Translations under genes and position numbers: made by a program
From: JAJYKC01 sp035545735
Lineage (GTDB): Bacteria > Acidobacteriota > Terriglobia > Bryobacterales > Bryobacteraceae
Direction: 5' to 3'
Length of the DNA stretch: 64,000 bases
Assembly: GCA_035545735.1 (NCBI GenBank)
Contig: DASZXS010000042.1
Location: 1 to 64,000, forward strand
Part shown: positions 50,445-57,778 of the stretch, piece by piece
How positions within the stretch are numbered: the first letter of the stretch is position 1
How the letters are laid out: every line of letters starts with the position of its first letter
Notes under the pieces: generated by a model
Told to the model about the DNA's origin: nothing
The model's database searches: none
Seen by the model: the letters and a program-made list of their open reading frames with translations, nothing else

Positions 50445-51787
50445 GCGGCGCGCACCCGGTTGAGCGCCGTGCGGACGCTGGCGTCAATCAACTCACACAT
50501 TTCGTCAATGTCGGACTCCTCGGCGATCAGCGGCGGCGCCACCGCGAACCAGGTGGGGTCGATACGCAGAATAATCCCGTGTTCGAGAGCGGTCTTTTTC
50601 AGTTCCGCGCCCAGTTCCGGAAACGGCTCCATGGTGCGCGTGCTTTTCACAAATTCAACGCCCAACAGAATGCCTTTGCCTCGAACCTCGCGGACGACGC
50701 CGTATTTCTTCAAGCAATTGAGTTTTTCGTGCAGATATTCGCCCAGCCGCCGGGCCTTGGCGCAAAGGTCTTGCTCCACGATTTCCTGAATTACGGCAAG
50801 ACCCACCGCGCAGGCGAGCGGATTTCCCGCGAACGTGTGGCCGTGCGCGAAGTGGAGGTTCCCGGCGGCCTGGCCGGAAAATGCCTCAGCCATGTCCTCG
50901 CGGGCGATCATGGCGCCGAGAGGCGTCGCGCCGCTCGAAAGCCCTTTTCCGGTGCAAATGATGTCCGGCGTGACGCCGTAAGTTTGCGCGGCGAACATGC
51001 CGCCGGTCTTTGCGAATCCGGTGATCACTTCATCGAAGATCAACAGCACGTCGTGACGGTCGCAGATCTCCCGCAGCATGGTGAAGTACTCCCCGGTGGG
51101 TGTAATAATGCCTCCCGTGTTGCCGATGGGCTCGACGATGATACCGGCCACCGAATCGGGGTCTTCGTGAAGGATGACATCCTCAAAACACTGCGCCGCG
51201 AAGCGGTTGGCCTCCGCCCACGTGCCAAACCGGTCGCGGTAGTAACTTGGCGGAAAAACTTTGAGGAAGCCATCGGGCTGCGGCGCGAACTTCGACTTCC
51301 GGGGGCCGGTGCCGCTGGCGGCCATGCCGCCGAAGGTTGCGCCATGGTAGCCGTAATACCGGCTGATGAACTTGTATTTGTCCGGCCGGCCGGTTTGCTT
51401 GAAGTATTGCCGCGCGAACTTCAGCGCCGATTCCACCGCCTCCGATCCGCCGCTGTACGGTTTGACGTACTTCAGATTTCCCGGCGCGACTGCCCCGACG
51501 CGCTCCACGAAATCCAGAAGGACATTGGTGACGCTGTGCAGCGGGGGGGCGAAGGTGACCTTCTCCATCTGGTCCCGCATTGCCTGCATTACCTTGGGAT
51601 GGCGATGTCCAAGGGTGGCGACGAAGATTCCTCCAATGGCGTCGAAATACCGCTTCCCGGCGGTATCCCAGTAATAGAGGCCGTCGGCGCGCTCGATGAC
51701 CAGAGGATTTTCAAAAAAGTCGGCCGTCGAATTGTAGTCGATGAAGGTGTGATCAAGCAGATAGATCTGCCGCTCGGTAAGTTGCAT
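50441..51787 (-). CDS. Class III PLP-dependent aminotransferase
   Basis: The 448-residue enzyme shows YKPYSGGSEAVESALKFARQYF (PLP phosphate contacts), RYYGYHGATFGGMAASG, LLIFDEVITGFAKTGGMFAAQTYGVTPDII and the PLP lysine in CTGKGLSSGATPLGA, then THTFAGNPLACA-type HTFAGNPLACA. It belongs to the omega/class III group that converts amino acids, polyamines or amino sugars. The start is the ATG at 51787; the frame is open upstream, but that part overlaps the SDR gene in a different frame. It lies two bases after the SDR stop and overlaps EamA by four bases, so it is in the middle of the TonB operon. The substrate is unknown. Confidence 0.92.
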   Translation of the reverse strand: MQLTERQIYLLDHTFIDYNSTADFFENPLVIERADGLYYWDTAGKRYFDAIGGIFVATLGHRHPKVMQAMRDQMEKVTFAPPLHSVTNVLLDFVERVGAVAPGNLKYVKPYSGGSEAVESALKFARQYFKQTGRPDKYKFISRYYGYHGATFGGMAASGTGPRKSKFAPQPDGFLKVFPPSYYRDRFGTWAEANRFAAQCFEDVILHEDPDSVAGIIVEPIGNTGGIITPTGEYFTMLREICDRHDVLLIFDEVITGFAKTGGMFAAQTYGVTPDIICTGKGLSSGATPLGAMIAREDMAEAFSGQAAGNLHFAHGHTFAGNPLACAVGLAVIQEIVEQDLCAKARRLGEYLHEKLNCLKKYGVVREVRGKGILLGVEFVKSTRTMEPFPELGAELKKTALEHGIILRIDPTWFAVAPPLIAEESDIDEMCELIDASVRTALNRVRAA

Positions 51788-51789
51788 GA

Positions 51790-52563
51790 TTATTTTGCAG
51801 GCGGCAAGCCGGAGCTGAATCCTCCATCGACCGCGACCGCCGCTCCCGTCATGAAGGATGCCTCGCCGCTCGCCAGAAAGACCGCGGCCCGCGCCACTTC
51901 CGCGGGTTTTCCAATGCGCTGGAGCGCATGCAGTTTGCCCGCCTGCGCGCGGGCCACGGCGGGATCGGGCTGCGCCAGGAAGTACCCCTCCGCCAGGCCG
52001 GCATCGATGTAGCCGGGGCAAATCGCATTCACGCGAATACCCTCCCAGCCATGGTCGATCGCAAGCGCCTTGGTGAAGCCGAGAATGGCTGCCTTGGTGG
52101 CGCAGTAGCCCGCGCACATCGGCTCGGCGAACGTTCCGTTTACGGACGACATGTTCACGATGCAGCCGCGCGTCGCACGCAATTGAGTGAGGTAGTATTT
52201 CGAGCAGAGAAACACGCCGCCGACGTTGACGGCCATTTGCCGTGCCCATTCCTCGGGAGTCGTGTCCTCAATGTTCTTGTTCACCTGAATGGCCGCGTTG
52301 TTCATCAGGATGTGAAGATTGCCGTAGCGCGCCAGCGTGTGCGAGGCCAGCGCTCGAACGGATTCCGGATCGGCGACGTCGGAGGCATAGGCCTCCGCGG
52401 TTCCTCCGGCGGAACGGATTTCCCGCGCTGTCTCCTCCGCCGCGGCTTCGTTGATATCCACCACGACGACGCGCGCCCCTTCCAATGCAAATGCCTGGGC
52501 GATCGCGCGTCCGATCCCCGCTCCTCCTCCGGTTACAACTGCCGTTTTTTCAGAAAGCCGCAC
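51790..52563 (-). CDS. Short-chain dehydrogenase/reductase
   Basis: The 257-residue enzyme has the classical SDR features: the cofactor loop TGGGAGIG (11-18), NNAA near 90, catalytic serine in VNMSSVNG, and YCATK (Tyr and Lys) near 151-155. The acidic residue after strand 2 (VVVDINEAA) points to NAD(H). The C-terminal MTGAAVAVDGGFSSG is typical of dehydrogenases of sugars and sugar acids. It is the second gene of the operon, 12 bases after the TonB receptor stop. Confidence 0.93.
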   Translation of the reverse strand: MRLSEKTAVVTGGGAGIGRAIAQAFALEGARVVVVDINEAAAEETAREIRSAGGTAEAYASDVADPESVRALASHTLARYGNLHILMNNAAIQVNKNIEDTTPEEWARQMAVNVGGVFLCSKYYLTQLRATRGCIVNMSSVNGTFAEPMCAGYCATKAAILGFTKALAIDHGWEGIRVNAICPGYIDAGLAEGYFLAQPDPAVARAQAGKLHALQRIGKPAEVARAAVFLASGEASFMTGAAVAVDGGFSSGLPPAK

Positions 52564-52575
52564 GCATTCATTCCT

Positions 52576-55500
52576 TTAGAAGAAAAGCCGCAGGCCGAAC
52601 TGCATGCGGCGATTGTCGACCGCGGTCGAAAAAATCTGTCCCTCACTCGGATCGCCCACCGTCGAGTCCGGCGCCGAGAAGTTCGGATGATTGAAAGTGT
52701 TGAACGCATCGGCCCGGATCTGCATGGACACCCTCTCGGTGACTCGGAAGGTCTTGAAGAGCGATGAATCAAGCTGCTGAAGCCCGTCGGTGTAGAGCGG
52801 ATTGATGCCGGCATTGCCATAGGTCTGGGGAACGAGGTCGTCCACAAAACAACTGGTATTGAACCACAGATTGACGGTCGGATTGGACAAGTTCCCGGCG
52901 CAAATGCGGTCCGGCCGGTTCCCCTGTCCGTTATTGAGAAGGCTGACTCCGGAATTGACATCGAATCGCAGGCCGCTGCGGATGGTCAGAAATCCCGAGT
53001 ATTGCCAGCCGCCGAGAATGGCGTCCACCACGCGGTTCGCATTGGGGAGGAACTGTTTGCCATGCCCCACCGGCAACTCGTAGCTGAATTCGGCTGTGAC
53101 GGTGTGGGCGATGTCCTGCTGGGTCGGGCCATAGTATTGGTACAGGTTGGCAGGGTCGATATTGTTGCCGTTGGAAAAATTACGCGCGTGTGCATAGCTT
53201 GCGCTGAGTGTGATGCCGTGGCCCGGCTGGGCGACTACGCGCGCCGTCAGCGCGTCGTACCAGCTTGCGGTGTTGGAGAACTGCACGGGAATGTCGCCAA
53301 GCTGCGGATATTGCCCGGCGAGAGGCCGCGCCAGGTTGTAGTTTGCCCCGGGCGGCTGAGGCGGCGCCTGATTGATGTTGGTGGTGTGATTGTTGTGAAG
53401 TCCGCGCACGCTCAGGTACCCAATGTCAACGAGCACTCCGTGCGCCACTTCGCGCTGCACATTCACCGAGGTCTGGGCCACTTGCTGGCTCTTCCAATTG
53501 AAGTTCGTCCCTCGAATCACGGCGTTCGCCGGAATGACCAGATTGCCGGACGAGTCATATTCCGCCGAAGCGAGCGGCAGTCCGTCCCGCGACAGCAGCA
53601 GATCCGGCGTCAGGTTGTTTGAGGAAAGCAACTGCTGCTTGGCGTAGTTCGGGTAGCCGAGTCCGAGGATGGTAAGCGGGCCGCTCCAATAAGCCTGCCA
53701 GTAGGAGATACCGAAGCCGGCTCGAATGCTTGTCTTGCCGTGGTCGGGTGACCACGCCAGTCCGACCCGCGGACCAACATCGCCCTTGTCCAGGTTGAGG
53801 GACGGACTACGATCGTCCTTTGTGGCGAGCGCAATCTCGTTCGTCCGGGTGTCCCAATTGGATTGCCGGTTATACCGCTCGATGGGGCGCGTGGTGATTT
53901 CATAGCGGAACCCGATGTTGAGGGTGAGGGACGGCAGAATCTTGAAATCGTCCTGCGCGTAGAAGGCGTTTTGCCAGTACGTTTGATAGGGCCACCCGTT
54001 CACGAAGCGAGCGCGGGCGCTGCTGGTCATCGTTCCCAGCAAAAAGGCGGGATACGCAAAGGGCGGAGCCACACCGTCGAAGGATGTCATGGCCGGATCG
54101 AACGTGAGCGCCCCACGGGGATCGTCGCCGCCAATCGTGTCGGCCGAGGTGTCCTCGATATGATTCAGGTTAATCCCCAGCTTTAAGGTGTGTTTCCCCT
54201 TCACCCAGGTAAAGTTGTCCGTCACGGCCATGGCGTTGCTCACAATAAAGGCCACCCAGTCAGGCGTGCCGAAATTGGAGGTCGGCGGCAGCGATGCTTC
54301 AAAAATTCCTTTTGTGATGGAATCCCCAAGATTCCCGTTTGGAATCCCATACATGTTGTTCCAATCCTGGCCCATGGAATTGGCGTTGGTATTCACATGC
54401 GTCCGGTTGTAGCCCAGGCGCGCCTCGTTGGCCTGCGACGCGTTGAAGGTGCTCATCAGCGTGAGCTGCATATTCTGGTTCAGGCTCTGCGAGTTGGCGC
54501 TTCCGTTTTGGAAAAACTGGTTGATATTTGTGTCGTTCGCGTTGGTCGAGTTCAGAATCGAGTAGCGGTAAAACAGGCGGTGCTTATCGGAGTAGTTAAA
54601 GTCGATCCGTCCGTCGGCGGCATGGGCATCTTGAGTGTTCAGGTAGAGATAGTAGAGGTTGTTCGTCAAACCCGGGAGATTCGAGACTCCGAAGACATGG
54701 TCGGCGTTCATTTTCGCCGAGGCGGGGTCGTAGCGGCTGGAGGGGATGATGTTGCCGGCGAAGGGAGTTGCGGATATGACGTTTCCGTTCGTGTCGAACA
54801 CGCGCGAGAACGGGTCGAAGAGCTGATTGTAGTTGGCGTTGGCCCCGGCGGGCGGCGTGAGGGAGTAAAGCTCGGAAAAGTCGCCGTTGTACATCCTGGT
54901 GGTGGGCGCGCTGGTGTAGCCGTTCTCGCTGGTGTTGAACTTCGTGCCTTGATAGTCGGCGAAAAAGAAAAGCCTGTTTTTTCGGATCGGACCTCCAACG
55001 GCGCCGCCGAACTGATTCCTCCGGAAGGGCGTGGCGTCGCTCGAAAAATAATTGTTCGCGTCGGTGGCGTTGTTTCGCAGATACTCGAATGCGGCGCCGT
55101 GCAATTCGTTGGTTCCGGATTTGGTGACGACATTGATTACGGCGCTTCCGGAAAATCCGTACTCGGCGTCGTACTTTCCGGCGAACACCTGCACTTCCTG
55201 CACGCCTTCGATCGGCGGAACCACTCCGATGTAGGCGTTTTGGGGCTCACGATTGTAGATGCCCTCGATGTAAACTCCGTTGGCATTGGAGTCGATGCCG
55301 CCCAGGGAGCTGAGCTGCGGCCGCGTCAGACCAACCGCCGAGCCGTTCTCTCCGCCATTCGATCCGTAATTGCCGCTGCCGGATCCGTTGTTCGCGCCCG
55401 GCAGCAGGTTCATTTGAAACAGGGGATTGCGGTCCAAATTGGGAAGATGGTCCAGCGCCTTGTAACCAAAAACCTGGCTCAGTTCGGCGCTTTCGGTATT

Positions 55501-55896
55501 CACCGCCACCGGGTGGGCCTGTACCTCGATCGACTGTCGTACTTCTCCGATTTGCAGCGATACATCGAGCCGCGCCGTTCCGCCGGCGCTCACCTCCAAC
55601 CCTCGTTGGACGCTGCGGTCGAAGCCATTCGCCTGCGCCTCCACGGTATAGCGCCCGGGGATGAGAAAGTTGATGAGATAGGCGCCGCTGGTTTGCGTTT
55701 GAGCTGCCGTGACGACGCCCGTTTGCTCGTTGATCGCGCGCAGGGTTGCTCCGCCGATGGCGGCGCCGCCGGAGTCGGTGATCGTGCCGGTAATCCTGCC
55801 CGTATTGATCTGGCAGAAAAGAAAACCGGGAAGGCAGAAGGCGGCTGTAACACAGGCGATGGTGCGAAACGGAGAAAAGGAGATCCGGTGAGACAT
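52576..55896 (-). CDS. TonB-dependent receptor, Oar-type with carboxypeptidase-regulatory domain
   Basis: The 1106-residue outer-membrane protein has a signal peptide (MSHRISFSPF, then a hydrophobic stretch to FLFCQ), then a carboxypeptidase-regulatory beta-sandwich (INTGRITGTITDSGGAAIGGATL to about 115). A plug-like region follows (VYIEGIYNREPQ, GKYDAEYGFSGSAVINVVTKSGTNELHG to about 270), then a long barrel of alternating aromatic strands that ends QFGLRLFF, with the terminal phenylalanine of outer-membrane proteins. It would bind and import a large substrate, typically a carbohydrate, using TonB energy. It is the first gene of a six-gene minus-strand operon ending at 46653, and its promoter carries a GntR-type operator. 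The substrate is not shown. Confidence 0.9.
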   Translation of the reverse strand: MSHRISFSPFRTIACVTAAFCLPGFLFCQINTGRITGTITDSGGAAIGGATLRAINEQTGVVTAAQTQTSGAYLINFLIPGRYTVEAQANGFDRSVQRGLEVSAGGTARLDVSLQIGEVRQSIEVQAHPVAVNTESAELSQVFGYKALDHLPNLDRNPLFQMNLLPGANNGSGSGNYGSNGGENGSAVGLTRPQLSSLGGIDSNANGVYIEGIYNREPQNAYIGVVPPIEGVQEVQVFAGKYDAEYGFSGSAVINVVTKSGTNELHGAAFEYLRNNATDANNYFSSDATPFRRNQFGGAVGGPIRKNRLFFFADYQGTKFNTSENGYTSAPTTRMYNGDFSELYSLTPPAGANANYNQLFDPFSRVFDTNGNVISATPFAGNIIPSSRYDPASAKMNADHVFGVSNLPGLTNNLYYLYLNTQDAHAADGRIDFNYSDKHRLFYRYSILNSTNANDTNINQFFQNGSANSQSLNQNMQLTLMSTFNASQANEARLGYNRTHVNTNANSMGQDWNNMYGIPNGNLGDSITKGIFEASLPPTSNFGTPDWVAFIVSNAMAVTDNFTWVKGKHTLKLGINLNHIEDTSADTIGGDDPRGALTFDPAMTSFDGVAPPFAYPAFLLGTMTSSARARFVNGWPYQTYWQNAFYAQDDFKILPSLTLNIGFRYEITTRPIERYNRQSNWDTRTNEIALATKDDRSPSLNLDKGDVGPRVGLAWSPDHGKTSIRAGFGISYWQAYWSGPLTILGLGYPNYAKQQLLSSNNLTPDLLLSRDGLPLASAEYDSSGNLVIPANAVIRGTNFNWKSQQVAQTSVNVQREVAHGVLVDIGYLSVRGLHNNHTTNINQAPPQPPGANYNLARPLAGQYPQLGDIPVQFSNTASWYDALTARVVAQPGHGITLSASYAHARNFSNGNNIDPANLYQYYGPTQQDIAHTVTAEFSYELPVGHGKQFLPNANRVVDAILGGWQYSGFLTIRSGLRFDVNSGVSLLNNGQGNRPDRICAGNLSNPTVNLWFNTSCFVDDLVPQTYGNAGINPLYTDGLQQLDSSLFKTFRVTERVSMQIRADAFNTFNHPNFSAPDSTVGDPSEGQIFSTAVDNRRMQFGLRLFF

Positions 55897-55922
55897 GGGG
55901 TGGCCTCTCAGTCAGGATTTTT

Positions 55923-55955
55923 AAACATCATATGTTTCCAGGGAGGCCAGGTCAA
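55923..55955 (-). promoter_or_regulatory. Sigma-70 promoter of the TonB operon with overlapping GntR-type operator
   Basis: On the minus strand TTGACC (55955-55950) and TATGAT (55932-55927) are separated by exactly 17 bases. A perfect inverted repeat AAACAT-N3-ATGTTT (55923-55937) covers the -10. The predicted start lies near 55920, leaving about 24 bases to the ATG at 55896. The arrangement predicts repression when the regulator is bound. Confidence 0.75.
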
Positions 55956-56029
55956 GGGATTTTTGAGCGCGGACCGGCGGCGCCGCGTTCCGGTCCGCGC
56001 AAGCCGATGAGAGGAAAGCAGAAAGAAAA

Positions 56030-56746
56030 TTAGCGGAAATTCTTGAGGGTGCGGCGCGAATCCTCGAGCGTCCGGCGCATCAGCCGCCGGACGGCTTGGC
56101 GGGCGCCCACGGCATTTCGGTCGCGAATTTGCTCAAAGATATGCTTGTGCAGTTCAAAGCCCGTCTCCAGGCTGTTGGTGAGTTTGATCTGCTGAAGAAA
56201 GACGGACATCACGGGGTCGAGCACCATTTCGAGATACGTATTGTGCGCCGCGCGCATTACCGCCCGGTGGAAGCGGAGGTCCGCCGCTATGGCCCCTTCG
56301 AGGTCCCCGTTGTCCCGTCCCGGATCGGCTGCCATTTCCTTCAACGCGTCTTCAATTTCGCGCAGGTCTTCTTCCGAGGCGCGCACGGCGGCCAGGCTGG
56401 CGCTCGTTTCCTCCAGCACCTGCCGCAGTTCCAGCAGCGCCTCCATATCCTGCAGGGTGGGCAATGGCTGGTCGCGGAACAGCCAGAGAAGCGATTCCTT
56501 CACGCGGTCCGGTTTAGGAGCCACCGTGAAGCTTCCCCGGCCTGCGCGCACTTCCACCACGCCGCGATCCTCCAGGATCTTCATCGCCTCGCGGATGACG
56601 ATGCGGCTGACCTGAAACTGGTCGGCCAGTTCCGCCTCCTTCGGCAGGCGCGACCCGGGTGCCGCATAGCTCTCCGCGATCAGGAGCTGCATTTCATGTA
56701 GGACTTGTTCGCTGAGACGGCCATTGCGAAAACTGCGTTTCTGCAT
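56030..56746 (-). CDS. GntR-family regulator, FadR/FCD subfamily
   Basis: The 238-residue protein has an N-terminal winged helix (PGSRLPKEAELADQFQVSRI and REAMKILEDRGVVEVRAGRG, about 32-72) and a C-terminal helical FCD ligand domain (about 95-230). Histidines and acidic residues in DLRFHRAVMRAAHN and HKHIFEQIRDRN may bind a metal, as in other FCD proteins. It lies between the TonB operon and the divergent epimerase operon. Two perfect inverted repeats at both promoters are the expected size for this family, and one lies 58 bases from its own start codon, so it probably also affects its own synthesis. The inducer is unknown, most likely a sugar acid. Confidence 0.92.
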   Translation of the reverse strand: MQKRSFRNGRLSEQVLHEMQLLIAESYAAPGSRLPKEAELADQFQVSRIVIREAMKILEDRGVVEVRAGRGSFTVAPKPDRVKESLLWLFRDQPLPTLQDMEALLELRQVLEETSASLAAVRASEEDLREIEDALKEMAADPGRDNGDLEGAIAADLRFHRAVMRAAHNTYLEMVLDPVMSVFLQQIKLTNSLETGFELHKHIFEQIRDRNAVGARQAVRRLMRRTLEDSRRTLKNFR

Positions 56747-56785
56747 TACTGGAGCCTTTCTCTCATGCTACGTCCTCCCCAACGG

Positions 56786-56818
56786 TTGACGGGACGCCAC
56801 GCAAAACATATTATGTTT
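56786..56818 (+). promoter_or_regulatory. Sigma-70 promoter of the epimerase operon with overlapping GntR-type operator
   Basis: TTGACG (56786-56791) and TATTAT (56809-56814) are separated by 17 bases. The inverted repeat AAACAT-ATT-ATGTTT (56804-56818) covers the -10, exactly as at the TonB promoter. The predicted start near 56821 excludes translation starts at 56705 or 56813 and supports the ATG at 56837. Confidence 0.75.
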
Positions 56819-56836
56819 AAACAAAACGAAGCAACC

Positions 56837-57778
56837 ATGGAGCCGATACCGATCCATCTCGAAAACCCGTCCCTGCGGATCTCGGTGCTTCCCGGTGTCG
56901 GAGCAAAAATCTTCGATCTGATAGACCGGTCCACCGGCCAAAATTTTCTGTGGCGCAATCCGCGCATCCTCCCGCAAAGCTATCCGATCGAAGCCAATTT
57001 CGACAACTACTGGTGCGGCGGCTGGGACGACGGATTCCCGACTTGTGAAACATGCGCGCATAAGGGGGAAGTCTATCCAAACCTGGGAGAGTTGCGCTCG
57101 CTGCACTGGCAAGCGGATGCCGGCGCGGACGAAGTCACGCTAAGGGCGCACGGTCCGATCAGCCCGGTCAACGCGTGCAAATCGGTCCGGCTGCGCGGCG
57201 CGAGCGTTGAAATGGACTTCAGCCTCACCCACCGGGGCCATCTCCCCATCGATTTTATCTGGGGCACACATCCTGCGTACTCCATCGAGCCCGGCTGCAG
57301 AATTCACATCCCGGCGCGCGTTGGCATTGTAGGCCAGGCGAATCAGCCGCTCCTGGGCGAACCGGGCCAGCACTACGATTGGCCCGTTCTAACGACGCAG
57401 GGAGGGGAACTCGACATGAGCGCCGTTCCCGCGCCCGGCGACCGGAGCTCGGGTCACTACGTTACCGGACTAGCCGGCGGCTGGTATGCGCTGGAGTATC
57501 CCGCTCGCGGCTCCGGTCTGCTGATGGAATTTCCCCTGGAGGTTTGTCCGTACCTCTGGCTCTGGCTCAGCTACGGCGGGTGGCGGGGCCACTACGTCGC
57601 GGTGATTGAGCCGTGGACCAGTTGTCCGGTAACGCTTTCCGAGGCGGTCGCCGCAAATACGCATCGGGTGCTGGCGCCCGGTGAAACGTTCCGCTGCTCT
57701 GTCCGCGCGACCCCCTGGCATAGTCCCGCGACGTTGGACGGCCTGCTGAAGGAACGCGGTTTGAAAGGAGTTTTTTAA
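56837..57778 (+). CDS. Aldose-1-epimerase-like (galactose-mutarotase-fold) protein
   Basis: The protein of about 313 residues is a beta-sandwich of the galactose mutarotase/DUF4432 type. It starts LENPSLRISVLPGVGAKIFDLIDRSTGQNFLWRNP, the usual opening of sugar-epimerase-fold proteins, and has DFIWGTHPAYSIEPGCRIHIP with a family histidine near 140 and YVAVIEPWTSCP with a late glutamate. Its substrate is probably an anomer of the sugar handled by this locus, by analogy. I chose the ATG at 56837 since upstream in-frame starts lie in the promoter or operator. It is translationally coupled to the next gene (TAATG). Confidence 0.85.
   Translation: MEPIPIHLENPSLRISVLPGVGAKIFDLIDRSTGQNFLWRNPRILPQSYPIEANFDNYWCGGWDDGFPTCETCAHKGEVYPNLGELRSLHWQADAGADEVTLRAHGPISPVNACKSVRLRGASVEMDFSLTHRGHLPIDFIWGTHPAYSIEPGCRIHIPARVGIVGQANQPLLGEPGQHYDWPVLTTQGGELDMSAVPAPGDRSSGHYVTGLAGGWYALEYPARGSGLLMEFPLEVCPYLWLWLSYGGWRGHYVAVIEPWTSCPVTLSEAVAANTHRVLAPGETFRCSVRATPWHSPATLDGLLKERGLKGVF

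Noticed and set aside
50435..52012. 525-codon plus-strand frame opposite the aminotransferase and SDR
   Set aside because: Shadow of two recognisable enzymes; no family pattern.
51790..52249. N-terminal extension of the aminotransferase frame
   Set aside because: It overlaps the SDR gene in another frame and has no aminotransferase similarity; the normal family start is at 51787.
54190..56010. 606-codon open frame on the plus strand opposite the TonB receptor
   Set aside because: The receptor has clear family features on the other strand. This frame has none and runs over the receptor promoter and operator.
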